In this document: one piece after another, positions 34,382 to 46,331 of the stretch | Position numbering within the stretch: position 1 is the first letter of the stretch | Layout of the letters: each line of letters opens with the position of its first letter | From: Arthonia radiata | Lineage: Eukaryota > Ascomycota > Arthoniomycetes > Arthoniales > Arthoniaceae | Assembly: GCA_002989075.1 (NCBI GenBank) | Contig: PSQN01000017.1 | Span: 2,239,453-2,303,452 of the forward strand | Direction of reading: 5' to 3' | Length of the DNA: 64,000 nucleotides | Notes under the pieces: generated by a model | Database searches by the model: none | Told to the model about the DNA's origin: nothing | The model's input: the letters and a program-made list of their open reading frames with translations, nothing else | Made by a program: the position numbers and the translations under genes

Positions 34382-35665
34382 TCACCGACTGGGTATGCGT
34401 CGTTTTCTCCATAGGTATACAGCGAGGAGTATGAATGAAACAGATCTTGCTGCTAAAGCTACGGCAACGCCTTTGCGCACGATGTCATAGTAGCCCTCCA
34501 GCATGGTGCCGATTGCGCTTGAGTTGAAGCCGTGCTGAGATGGAGCCTTCAGCCATGCGCGACTCCCAACGCTGTTGCCACTGATGCCAGCTTCAGGCTG
34601 ATTCTTGTCAAAACCTGCATCGTTGTCAGGGTTGATTGCATCCAAGCCGAGCTCAACGCCAGCTGGAGAGTGCAAGCGTCCAGACTGAACTTCGGCTTGT
34701 TTGCGTTGTCGGAACCGATATGACAGTGCCCAGATGATCGCACGCACATCTGGGGGCGAGAACGTCGGATACGTCCACAGCGTAAGCGCATTGTGAGGCG
34801 GTAGCAGATCCAGAAAGTCGGCGCAGACACCTAGAGTCAGACCCCATAAGAGTAGGGGAGGAGAGGGCGCTTTGGGATTACTTAAACCCTCTGGAATGAA
34901 GCCCGAGATGGACGAGCAATATTTCGAGTCGCTCGGTATCAATCGTATGGCGCTGAACAGCATCTGCCCCAGCATGAGCCGCAGAAACCATCTCTTGATC
35001 CCGAACTCTTGCTTCGCCAGTCGATTTGAAACGTCTTGATATTCATAGGTGCGGACGGAGGGCGAGAGTAATGCGCGCAATGGAACCCAGTGTGTCGAAG
35101 CTATCTCGGTCGGCTGCAAAGACTGGGAAGCGTTCGGATCGAGTAGCAGGAAGACGTAGGGACAGAGGACCATTAGCGGAACTTTGCCCCAGGAAGTTGT
35201 GACCACCCGTTGAGGAAGGTTCCCCACATGGAGAGCATGGCCTTCGCTTAAATCGAGTCCAACCTCTTCAGCTGTCTCTCTCACAGCAGTAGCCTGGTCA
35301 TCGGAATCATCGGCGTCCCGGCGCCCGCCTGGGAGGGCAACGTGCCCTTGCCAGCGGTCACCCTTTCGTGCAGCTCGCTTGATAAACAAGCCCTCTGGGT
35401 CTCCTCGACGGACCCAATCTTGGTCGAAGAATGCTTTCAAGGCTTCTTTTGCACGACTTGGATCGGCAAGATGGTCTGGTATGCCTCCATCAGCCCTATC
35501 CGGATAGTGAGGATTGATTCTGAGGATGAGGGCCACAGAGGCACGCTTATCGACTCCAGGAGGACAGTAGACAGTCGGAAATGGATGGGAGAGAAGGTTT
35601 TGAAGAACGCCATGAAGGCTGTCGGTGCTGCTACTACATCTCAAATGACTATCGTCAGGAGACAT
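34382..35665 (-). CDS. Nudix hydrolase with C-terminal membrane tail
   Basis: This single-exon frame of 427 residues is counted from the first ATG (MSPDDSHLRC). The frame stays open upstream to about 35791, so an upstream exon is possible. The Nudix box lies at about 112-138: LPGGRRDADD, then AVRETAEEVGLDL, which has the REx2EE core and a CoA-pyrophosphatase-like LPGG lead-in. The first acidic position reads Asp. The C-terminal third has a hydrophobic segment (LLLWGLTLGVCADFLDLL) and ends in a membrane helix followed by KRR (FILLAVYLWRKRR), as in tail-anchored proteins. Fungal CoA-type Nudix enzymes are usually soluble or peroxisomal, so the tail anchor is unusual. The substrate is unproven. 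Confidence 0.82.
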   Translation of the reverse strand: MSPDDSHLRCSSSTDSLHGVLQNLLSHPFPTVYCPPGVDKRASVALILRINPHYPDRADGGIPDHLADPSRAKEALKAFFDQDWVRRGDPEGLFIKRAARKGDRWQGHVALPGGRRDADDSDDQATAVRETAEEVGLDLSEGHALHVGNLPQRVVTTSWGKVPLMVLCPYVFLLLDPNASQSLQPTEIASTHWVPLRALLSPSVRTYEYQDVSNRLAKQEFGIKRWFLRLMLGQMLFSAIRLIPSDSKYCSSISGFIPEGLSNPKAPSPPLLLWGLTLGVCADFLDLLPPHNALTLWTYPTFSPPDVRAIIWALSYRFRQRKQAEVQSGRLHSPAGVELGLDAINPDNDAGFDKNQPEAGISGNSVGSRAWLKAPSQHGFNSSAIGTMLEGYYDIVRKGVAVALAARSVSFILLAVYLWRKRRIPSR

Positions 35666-36218
35666 GAGCCACGACCCGAGAATGGACCGCACAACGAAGG
35701 CTGTCTCTGCTGGAGACTCCTCATCAGATACAAAGGTTGCCTTTGTCAGCACAAGATCCCTCAGCCGGCCTGAACCAGACGATCGTAGCAATTAATCTCA
35801 TCTCTACTAGCTACACCATCGCGCATGCACTTGCCAATTCCATAATTCTACCCACGAGGTAGGTCAGCCGAAAGTCAACAATTCGCGGGTAAAAGTTCTG
35901 CCGAGATTCGCAACACCTGCAATGTAGTGGACGGACTATCTCGCCTGAGAAGGGTGCTGTAAGCATCCACATCTAGTGATATGCTGCGAGGCTACTTAGC
36001 TTCGCTTCAGCACCACAACTGCAACTAAGACGTATAAGACTATCAACGCCCCTGTTTGTTTTCGTCCTGGATTCGCAGACGAGAGACGCGGGCAAGAGCT
36101 GCCGACACTTAAAACCCCAGAGACTTTGGGCCAGGACTTAAAAGCACACCGTCCGCAGCTCTCAGTGATATGTTCCAGCCTCTTTGCAGTTCGTGCAAAG
36201 TGAACAATCGTTCTCAAT
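35666..36218. other. Divergent promoter, Nudix and DUF1479 genes
   Basis: About 550 nt lie between divergent starts. The first 126 nt may contain more 5' coding sequence of the Nudix gene. Nothing else is seen. Confidence 0.45.
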
Positions 36219-37915
36219 ATGACTATGCCACTATACAGTCTCGCACTTCGCCATCGCACATTGATCCAAGCTAACAAAGTCGCTCATCGTACTTTGACAA
36301 CGCCAGCTAAGAAGGAGGTAAGCTTCAGAAAGACGCCAAACAATCACGGCTAGCCATCGCTCACTGTCACGTGAAACAGGGAGATATCAGCGATTCATTC
36401 GCAAGCCTATCAGGTGGGTAAATCGTAAAGCATGCCTCTGTCACGTCTAGAAACAGGTGCTATAGGAAGTCTTAAACAGGGACTTTAGTAGTCATGAAAG
36501 GCTTAGGAATGTTTTCATGAGTGAGATCACTGACAATTGAGCTCATAGGACTTGAGTTCAAGCCATTGGACAGCAGATTCGCAAATCTAAAGAAGCGTCT
36601 GATTGCAGGGCATGAGGATCAAGTGCAAGCGTCTTGGGACAGGCTGCTTAACAGACTTCGAGAAGAGATCCCGACCATCACGTCTCTTGGCCCTGGGGCC
36701 ATACCTGAAATCGAATTCAAAGACATCACTCAGCCATCGCAGCTTTTCACTAAAGAGCACAAGAAGCGGGGCGTCGCCGTGATTCGGAATGCGCTGCCGC
36801 AAGAAGAGGCTCTGGCTTTAAAGGATGAGCTCCGCGCCTACATTAAAGCCAACCCTCACACGAAAGCTTTCCCTCCTGAGAGTCCGCAAGTCTATGAGCT
36901 GTATTGGAGTCCAACGCAGACGAAAGCACGCGGTCATCCCAACCTGATGAAGGTTTACAAGTTCCTTCTCGAGCATTGGCATTCGAAAGATCCGTCTGCC
37001 AACATCTCCGTGTCTCATCCGACTCTCTATGCAGATCGACTACGGATGCGTACTCCTGGGGACAGTCGTTTCGCGTTGGGACCTCACGTGGACGGGGGCT
37101 CAGTCGAGCGCTGGGAAGAAGATGGCTATGGATTAGGCCACGTCTATGACTCCATCTTTCAAGGACGATGGGAGGACTTCGATCCGTGGGAGATCTCCTG
37201 TCGACTACCTGTGAGGTCCGATCTTTACAATGGCCAAGGAGCCTGCTCAATGTTCCGTGCGTTTCAGGGTTGGTTGTCATTGTCGACTGCTGGCCCCTTC
37301 CAAGGCACTCTTCTGGTCAACCCTCTACTTGGACTAGCCACCTCCTACTATCTACTGCGCCCTTTTTTCGCTCCGAAAAGGGGAGAACCTTCATCCGGAG
37401 ATGACTTCCTGAAGCCTGCGAACTGGATGCTTCAACGACAGCCCGATTCCTGGCTTCAGGGTGCTACACCTGGAAACGGTCAAGAGCTACGCGATATTCT
37501 CCATCCGCATCTGCGTTTGAATAATTCCATGGTACATGTGCCGACGGTACAGCCCGGCGACTACGTCTCGTGGCATTGCGACACCATTCACGCAGTCGAT
37601 AAAATACACAATGGCCGCTCGGATAGTTCGGTGCTGTATATACCGACTTGCCCTCTCACCGAGTGGAATGCCGGATGTTTACTACGACAGAGGCGCGCAT
37701 TTCTCGATGGCACACCAGGACCAGATTTTCCTGGAGGCGAAGGAGAAAGCAGACATATCGGCAAGCCCACCGCGAACGACTTAGCAGAGTGGACAGGTCT
37801 GGAAGGCATGCGAGGCTTTGGTCTAGAAGCTTGGGATAGCACTGAGCCTGGCCTTTCCTCAGGTCAGCGTGAGGTGATGGATCGGGCCAACAAGGTGCTG
37901 GAGTTCTACGCGTAG
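36219..37915 (+). CDS. DUF1479 protein, 2-oxoglutarate-oxygenase-like
   Basis: Exons 36219-36317, 36380-36413 and 36549-37915 encode 499 residues; introns start GTAAGC and GTGGGT. The N terminus MTMPLYSLALRHRTLIQANK is basic, Ser/Thr/Leu-rich and free of acid, suggesting a mitochondrial presequence. The rest matches DUF1479 (YbiU-like) throughout: KRGVAVIRNALPQEEAL, YELYWSPTQTKARGHPN, and TLYADRLRMRTPGDSRF. Iron-type ligands are visible as HVDGG (His-x-Asp) and a distal His in DYVSWHCDTIHAVD. The family has a 2OG-Fe(II) dioxygenase-like fold with unknown substrate. The second exon is only 34 nt. Its mitochondrial location is an inference from the leader alone. Confidence 0.88.
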
Positions 37916-38294
37916 ATTGCGAGGTCGATGCATTGTGCGTATCCGACGGTGTGACCTCGTCAAGTTGATGATATGCCACTAGAAACAATGATCATCGTGC
38001 ATCTTTGCAGCTTTCCTTCTATGAACGAGACCGATGAAGAATGCATTCTGCCCATCCCTTTCATGAGGAAACGCTAATTTTGTGCCTCGGGATAGCGTAA
38101 CAAAGATTATCATGATCTCGACGCTCCGAGCCATCTGCACGCCGTAGTGTCACGTTGACCAACAATTAGCACCTCCGTAACAAACTTCCGATTCTCCGCC
38201 GAAAGCTGGAGGAGCTACAACATCGTTGCGTTCAAGCTCTTCGCTGCTTGTTGACTTGTTGTGTTTTGCTCGCCTGCCCGACTGCCTTCTCAAA
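37916..38294. other. Intergenic, ADK1 promoter
   Basis: This is a short region between tandem genes. No other feature is seen. Confidence 0.5.
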
Positions 38295-39300
<1,006 letters not shown>

Positions 39301-39768
39301 GGCCTATCGCCCCACTCTCTCTGACAAGCGTCTCCGAAAAGCAATGCGCCCAGTCTTATGCTTTGTTTCTTGCGAAGGCGTCGACGTGCGAAGGGCGTGT
39401 ACGTGTATGCTGAAGCGGTAGTTTGGCAGGCTGGCGGGACCGAGAGGAACAGTCTGACACCGAAAGCGAACCAATGATGTACTTGTAGATGTGAAGCGCT
39501 TCGCTGGTAATATGAGAGAAGCAACGACCCTCCATCCGCAACAGGAAATCAGGCCTATCTCAAGGTTATCGTAATAGCAGCATGTTCAAGCCGTAGAGGT
39601 TAAAACGCGTGGGTTTGGGTCGCGGCTTCTCAAACCGGCGGTGAAAACCTCCTTCCTGCGGAAAGTTTGACATGGATCTCAGAAATCTCTTCCTCTTTCT
39701 TCCCTCCACTTCTGTCTTCATCACACCTAGAGCTCGATGGCACTGCACTGACCGAGAGCAGTCATGGC
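39301..39768. other. Intergenic, no feature seen
   Basis: This lies between tandem genes. Nothing else is supported. Confidence 0.45.
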
Positions 39769-41570
39769 ATGGTGGATATGCTCACAAAGTCGGTGACATC
39801 AAAAGGATTGCTCTCTGCCTCTCGACTGACAACCAGTTCCTGCACAGATGCTCGACCAATCTCAGCACTCAAGCAAGCGGCGAGACGGTCTTTCCGGAAA
39901 TCTGCGCTTGGTGTGTCCGCTGAAGACCGCTCAATCCCTCCTCCACCTCCGCAGCCGTCTCGAGCAGAGCACCACCGTCCCTTCTCACCAGCTCTCGTTC
40001 GGTCAAGGTCGCCAGAAGCAACATCTGTACCATCAGTCTCCCACAGACGCTCGACAGATCCAGCCAAAAGACAGAGCATAGATCCGCTCGATGACAAGCC
40101 TTGGGGCACACCACCGGTAGACCGTCTGATCTGCATCATGGACGCTGAGGGATACGATTATGCGCAGATCATCGATCACATCAGACAAAAGGCAAGTCGA
40201 GCCTCCTGGTTTCTGTTATTCATGCCGTTCGATGCCAGAGCACGCACACGGCCAATTCAAGACGCGGCTCAACGTGGCATAGCTGACCGCTGTTCGTCCA
40301 GTTCCCTGCCTTGGCCCCTCGAATTATCACGATCGAGATGTTGCACTGCCGGCTGGCAATGTTGGATTACCGCATTGAGCTAGACTACTTCAGCAAGGGC
40401 ATGAGGAGGGCCACAAGAAAAGCCAAAGCCGCAGCTGATGGTACTCGAGCCATGAGTAAGTCGGAAGTCAGACAGAGACGTAAAGGCAAAGGCAAAGTCT
40501 CCGTCGCTGTTCCGGAGCGGCTTTCAGAAGCGGGAGAAAGTCTAGGCGGTGATGAATATGTTCAACGAGGCGGCAACGACCCAGGCCTAGAGTCTCGCGG
40601 TGCTCGCCACGGCAAGGCGGTCGTCGAACACGCTGTAGAGCCTCATGAGAATGATGGCATGATGCATGGAGACGTCGCAGGCCCTCTGCCTAGCTCTGCA
40701 TCGATCAATGACGCCACCAGCGGAAGTAACGGAGCGCGTCACGGCAGAATGATTCACAAGGAGCAGGACTCTAGGGACGAATTCGGTACCACATATCCAA
40801 TGTTCAACATCATGTCCAAGTCGAGTGGCCAGAAGGGCCGCGGCATTGAGCACGGGAAGGCGATCCATCACAACCGCAATCAGAGCAACGTTTCCAGCAC
40901 GGTGACCGGAACCACAGCTGTCAACCTCCCGAGCATGGACGAGACACGGACCTCGCCAGATGGCAATGCCTTCACCCGTCCCGTCACTCCGGCAATATCG
41001 GAAGCCAGCACTGCACGAGGTCAGATGGCGGCGTCCGCAATCCCGTTCAACCCAACACCGCCGCTGCCACCTCTCGATGATGACTTACCTCAAAGCCGGG
41101 CTGCAAAGCTTGGCCGTGCCATTCAATCGAGTGCGGGTCAAAGCTGGATTCCGACACCTAAAGGCAAGCTGCGCATCACCAATGGCGTGAACAAAGAGGA
41201 ACTACTGACATCTCCGCGCTCGACTCCAAGCCCAGCCGCAGCCATCGAAGACGGTCCGCCGCCGGGCAGTACTCCGGTCGAATTCAAGAGGAAGCGCAGT
41301 GTTGAAAAGTCTTCCTACACGCTGGCTAAAGAGAACCAAGCTGCGAGGGGTGCCTCGACACTCCTCGCACGCAAACCCGTGCCGGGCCTATCACCAGGCG
41401 TGCCGAAACCTCTCAGTATAAAGCGCCGCCCTAGTACCGCTCAGCAAGTAAGCAAAGGCAGTCCTGTGAGGAGCGCTGAGGAGCCCCCACCTCGTCGAAG
41501 TCATGAAGTAGTTGGCTCACCCAAGGCAAAGGTGGGGAATCACCGTCGCGCAGTCACACCTGCTGCATGA
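39769..41570 (+). CDS. Hypothetical disordered protein with HGKA repeats
   Basis: Exons 39769-40191 and 40302-41570 give 563 residues. The intron again has a GC donor (AAG/GCAAGT) and an acceptor CAG, with GCTGAC at 40282-40287 as a branch candidate; phase 0 on both sides. The only ordered-looking part is around residues 125-185 (DRLICIMDAEGYDYAQIIDHI then FPALAPRIITIEMLHCRL), which may form a small helical domain. The rest is Pro/Ser/Arg-rich. Four copies of a short motif are spaced along it: ARHGKAVVEH, ARHGRMIHKE, IEHGKAIHHN and AKLGRAIQSS. I do not recognise the family. Nuclear or signalling roles are possible given the basic, SP-rich content, but this is not supported further. Confidence 0.68.
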
Positions 41571-42174
41571 GCCATTACAGTGCTGAAAATCCGTAGATAT
41601 ACTCCAACAAAGCATGGGTCATGAAGGAGATAGCGCGAAGCAGAAGCTTACGCTATGGTTGCAGTCGGCTCAGCATTTCCAGAGAAAGTATGACTTTCTG
41701 AGGCCAGGTATAGAATACTGACATGACTTATGGAAAGCTGCGTCTGATCTCCCCTTCACACTCACATAGGTAGTGCTAGCAATGTCACAGAGTATCTTCA
41801 GGGATTCCTTTGTCAAGAGTTTCTCATCCTCCGTAAACCTTACTTTCCTGCCCTCACCCCACCACCCCAGCCTGTTCTCAGGCAAACTCTACAGCAGTCG
41901 ATGCCTACCTTTACACAGGTCGAAGAACATGCGCAGCCCGCCACCGTCCGTTTCGATACGCCCTCACCGTGTCAGACCTCGCTGATTGAAACTTAACATC
42001 GATGTAGCAGCGAGGCCGAAGTCAAAACAAGAGCGTTCACACTATGGCTGAATACATCACGAACATCATCAATACAAAGCATAGCAAATTACAGGCAAGC
42101 ACGAGCATCACATTCGGCAGGAAGAAAGAAGACCACTCCCCCCACCCAGGGGGACAAAACGACTCAATTACGAT
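41571..42174. other. Intergenic between convergent genes
   Basis: This is 604 nt with no recognisable feature. Confidence 0.45.
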
Positions 42175-43583
42175 CTATTTTGATTTGGCCAAGGGGACGG
42201 AGCGCTGTGGCTCCTGTCCGTCTTGACGGCGCCGGCGGTCCGTCTTCTTCATTCCTGATGAAGAAGGGGACTGCTCGACTTCCGCAGGCGCCTCGTTGAG
42301 GGTCGCTGCGGGGGTAGTGGCCTCGTCGGCCTCGTCGCAGGTGTGGTAGTCTTCTTCTGAAGACTCCACCTGGACGAGCGGAGACAGCCGGGAAGGCTTC
42401 GGTCTGTCCTTCGCAGCAGACTTTGCGTCTACGTCGAGGACAGCCGTAAGCACGGGCAAAGAGTCTGCACATTCGTCAGCGAGCACTCTGAACCACCTGC
42501 GATCAGCAGGCGCAGCAGCAGACCACGCCACGGTAACGAGCCGCTCCAGCTGCGCTTTGCAATGGATCGGCCCGTCGCCCTCGGCGTGGCAGCTCTTGCA
42601 GCCTTCACGGTTGCGGGTACGGTCGAAACTACCGTATCGCACCCACTTCATGCAAAGCGGACGAGTCGCGTCTGGTTCTTCCACCAGCGCTGCGTCTCGC
42701 CCGACTCCGCATGTGCGGAAGCGCTCCGGGTTGCTGACATACCATCCGTACGCATACAGGTATGCGGATACGCGATGGGTGCGCAAGGAACTGACGCTGC
42801 AGCTCTGCTTGCGGGCATGGCGGGGCCTTTGCATTATTCTATTGCAGAGGCGCAACTCGTCAATGTTGCCGTGCACAAAGCGCAGCTTGTGCATGGTAAC
42901 GATGACCGAGCCCGGAGGGTCACCCCAGTTCTGCGATTCGACGGGGGCTTCTTTAGAGCCCACGTGACGCGAAGTGGGAGCGGATGAGCCGACTTGAGGC
43001 CTACCACTCGATGGCGCGTCTTCTTTTTGAGACTTGCCGTCGGTTGGGGGCGTCGTGGCTAGCGTTGTAGCTGGAGTTCCTGCCGCGGCGCGCGTGGAAG
43101 CAACAGGGCATGAGCCTTGATGCAACTGCTTCGCTTTTGGCTTTGCCGTGAAATGATCACGCTGTTGCGGATCTTTCGATGGCTGTGACTTGGTCTTCAC
43201 TCTATTCGAGAGACTAGTCGCTAGCTCACGTGCAGCGGCGGGGCCGCTGAGGAGCCAGTTGGTGTAGTCCGGTGACGAACACACCGCCGGCGCTTCGACG
43301 TCCGATGGACGGAGCGAATGCCGCGAGTAGACGAGTTTAAGATCGTATTTGGCTACCACCTTATCGTCTGTGATGTGTGGAGGAAGACCATGTGATAGCA
43401 CAGGGTCGTTCCTAAACACGTGAAGGATCCGCGCGCGATATTCTTCGCTCGTGGGTCCTCCTTCACGATGTACGTTGCCTTGGTCTAGATCTATCCGATC
43501 TTCTATACCCTTCATGATTGTCAGCGTTGTTTGAGCAGGAAAGAGTCGAGCAAGGGGCGTGGACTTACGTGAGGTTGCGCCAT
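42175..43583 (-). CDS. Hypothetical protein with a C-terminal Cys/His cluster
   Basis: Exons 43583-43569 and 43509-42175 encode 449 residues, beginning MAQPH/GIEDRID. The 59-nt intron starts GTAAGT with a GCTGAC branch site 13 nt before the acceptor. An unspliced start at 43515 is the alternative. Residues about 10-90 look ordered (EEYRARILHVFRNDPVLSHG, then a YDLKLVYSRHSLRPSD segment). A low-complexity middle follows. After it comes a basic stretch (LRLCNRIMQRPRHARKQSC) and a Cys cluster, CMKWV then CKSCHAEGDGPIHC, separated by about 12 residues. That spacing resembles zinc-cluster-like motifs in many fungal hypothetical proteins. The C terminus is acidic then basic. Function unknown. Confidence 0.65.
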
Positions 43584-45119
43584 GGAGAGGAGAAAAAGAA
43601 TTTGGAAGCTTCGACGCGGTTTAGAAGCTCGGAGGAGGGGCTGCGTCTCCATGGCGACGAGGGGGGAAAGTGCGGAACCTTCCACCGTAAAATATATTGC
43701 CTATTGAGTCTGCTTCAAAATACTCATGTGCCCGAAGTGCGCGCGCCCACCGCTTCTTGCCCGAGCTTCACGTCTACTATCGCACATGTCTTTTCGGGTT
43801 CTCCGCGATCGGTGGACAAAGCAAGAATATCAGAATACTGGATGGTCGCCATCACTATCATTCGCTTCTATATTTCGCATTCCCACCAAGTGCGGCAAAG
43901 AATAGGTAGCTCGTCTCGTCCTTTTGCTGCTTTGGCTCTTGCCATGTTGATACACTTGGCGACGTAGGATCAACAGTCGGCAATGGACTTTGAACATGCC
44001 TTTTGCAGAGTTATTTCTCAGTGGAACTTTCAGATGATGAGACGATAATTAAGCTGGCCCGTGTGCAGAATGCACACAGCCGCTGACAAAGATTTGAGGC
44101 GTCAGCAGCACTATGACGACATGATGCTGCCATCTTACCAGGTGGTTCAGCGCATGTAGCAATGAGTTTCTGCAAGAAGTGATTTCCCAGTCATGCCGTC
44201 TACACGAAGACCGTAGGCTACGCCCAGCGATGGAGTCGCACCGTCATGTTCGGCAATGGTGTGGAAGTGTGACACAAAGGATCCAAGGCGACATTTGCTG
44301 CCAATCTGCAATGTTGCATATTGAGACATGCTTTGAGATGCCCACGTGAAGCGTTGGCGCCTACTTTGGGTTGACAACGCTGCATCCATCATGAGATACC
44401 GCAAGTGGCATAGCTTATAGCCCTTCGATCTCTTCGAGGCTAGGTGGCCATTTTCCTTGGCTTCCACAGGGGTCGACACCGTCACACCTTCCAAATCTCT
44501 AAGCATAGGTTTTCAACACCCAGACACTTGTTGAATGCGATGCGTTCCGATGCCATCATGCCTTTGGTGACCCTCACTTGCTCCAAGACCAACATTGAAT
44601 GGACTGAAAAGGCAATGACTAATGCAAGAGGATGCGGCGAATGAGATTCATGTGGTGCAGCGTTGAAGCATGGTTGCCACTAAGCATACTTTGCTCAATA
44701 TCAAGAGATCTCAATGCAAGCAATGGCTCAAATGCGGTAAATGGCTCCGTTGAGATACGCGAGTGAACGGAGGGCCATGCAATCTCCTCACTTAAATTTG
44801 TAACTTCACGTGTAGTACTTCTGTCATTGCACGCGATGATCTCCTGCAGCATAGCAGCATGCGACTACAAGCGAGGCAATGGATTGAAGAGACTCAAGAG
44901 AACATTAACAGTTGCAGAGCTTACATCTCTTGCGCGGGAGCGTCGGCCAGCGCGAGCGGGTCCGCTGACGGCACTTTTCAAATGTATGGTATCACTCATG
45001 AGCTTTTCACCTGGCTCTTGGCGGTCAACTTCTGTCAGGGGTTCTGCCGCACCTCGCCTACATTCGCATTCACACCTTTCTTCAGATTCACTCCCTACCA
45101 ATTGTCACTGACGGTCGTC
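43584..45119. other. 1.5 kb upstream of the BTB cluster, no gene supported
   Basis: Open frames such as 44506-44147 (minus, 119 residues) begin with ATG but show no family features and no resemblance to the neighbouring BTB proteins that I can see. This may include a decayed gene. Confidence 0.4.
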
Positions 45120-46043
45120 ATGGGCTCTCAAGAAGACCATTCAACTTGGCAGTATCTTCAAAATGCTCGCGAAACCTATCCAACCGACTTCACCATCATT
45201 TGTCCGTCGGGAAAAGTCGGCGTGCACAAAATGATTCTCGCACTTCGCAGCGAGTACTTCAGAACCCTATTCTCAAAGCCCGACCGATATGTCGAGAACG
45301 AGAAGAACCAACTTGATCTCCATGATGACAAAGATGTCGATGTTGGTTGCATGAAGGCACTTATCGAGATCCTCTACACGAACAAACTCCCGGCTCAGCC
45401 GATGAGCAAGCCCCCGGCCTCGCCGACGGTCAAAACCCCAGCTCGATCCACTATCAAACCCCCAGCTCAGCCCACTGCCAAAACCCTAGCCCAGCCGAGC
45501 CAAGCTCAAAGTCCCATGGAGTATCATCTCGGTATCTCTACGCTTGCCGATCGATTCCTTATCAAAGGCATCGACAACCTCATCGCGGATCTGATCTACG
45601 ATTGCTTCAACGACACCAACAGCGCCACAACACCGGGCAAGGGTCGCCAACTCAGGACCGACAAACCCTTCCTCGACGCCACGAAGGTCATCCTTGAGAA
45701 TGCAGGCAGAAACGACAGCCCGAAAGCAAAGACTAAGATCGCTGCGCTTTTCAACGATCATTTGCACTGCATCAAACGTGTGAAAGGTGTTCAAGAGTGG
45801 CTTCTCTCACAGCCGATCCTGACTGCAGAGTTGCTAAGCGAGCAAATGGAAGGACAAGAGAGGCTCATGTGTCCCCAATGCGGAGTTGTTCAGCGTGTAT
45901 CTCCGCGATCGCTTACGACAGGAACGAAGTATTATGGACGGGGATATCACTCAGGCGATGCGCAAGTCAAATGCACGCGATGCTCGTGCAGTACAGAAAA
46001 GATGAGTGCGTGGCGCAAAAAGTGGTTTTGCGAACCGGCTTGA
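45120..46043 (+). CDS. BTB/POZ protein with C-terminal Cys4 ribbon (cluster member A)
   Basis: This single-exon gene encodes 307 residues. The frame is open upstream, but the ATG at 45120 gives a compact BTB start (MGSQEDHSTWQYLQ). The BTB fold spans about 15-130: DFTIICPSGKVGVHKMILALRSEYFRTLF is the classic first half. A Pro/Lys/Thr-rich insert (about 95-140) with PPAxPTxK units interrupts it before STLADRFLIKGIDNLI. The C-terminal region has CPQCGVVQRV and, about 35 residues on, VKCTRCSC, a likely zinc ribbon. BTB proteins dimerise and often serve as cullin-3 adaptors; whether this one does is unknown. It is tandem with member B on the same strand. Confidence 0.82.
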   Translation: MGSQEDHSTWQYLQNARETYPTDFTIICPSGKVGVHKMILALRSEYFRTLFSKPDRYVENEKNQLDLHDDKDVDVGCMKALIEILYTNKLPAQPMSKPPASPTVKTPARSTIKPPAQPTAKTLAQPSQAQSPMEYHLGISTLADRFLIKGIDNLIADLIYDCFNDTNSATTPGKGRQLRTDKPFLDATKVILENAGRNDSPKAKTKIAALFNDHLHCIKRVKGVQEWLLSQPILTAELLSEQMEGQERLMCPQCGVVQRVSPRSLTTGTKYYGRGYHSGDAQVKCTRCSCSTEKMSAWRKKWFCEPA

Positions 46044-46331
46044 ATGGCTTGCACGCGTACGCCGACATGCACGTGGGTGGGGTGTAGGCACCATCGGCCT
46101 GGAGGTACAACGATTCCCTGTCTTCGCCAAGTCTTGGAATGATAGCAATAGCAGCTGCGTCGACTGTTTAGTTGCATAGATCATGGATCTAACCCTCACC
46201 TCAAGCCGGATTCTTCTGTCTTTCACCTAAGTAGCACGTGCCTTTCTCTAGCCTTCCCCTCGTAGCTCATTCTTGCTCTTCTCCTCCACTTCCACCTCAA
46301 GATTCCGGCTACAACAAAGCTCAAGCCCACA

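Noticed and set aside
43518-43967. Plus-strand frame of 149 codons next to the Cys-cluster gene
   Set aside because: It starts at TTG, has no motif, and overlaps the 5' end of the well-supported minus-strand gene.
44147-44506. Minus-strand frame of 119 codons upstream of the BTB cluster
   Set aside because: It has an ATG but no resemblance to the BTB proteins or any domain I recognise; kept as unexplained intergenic sequence.
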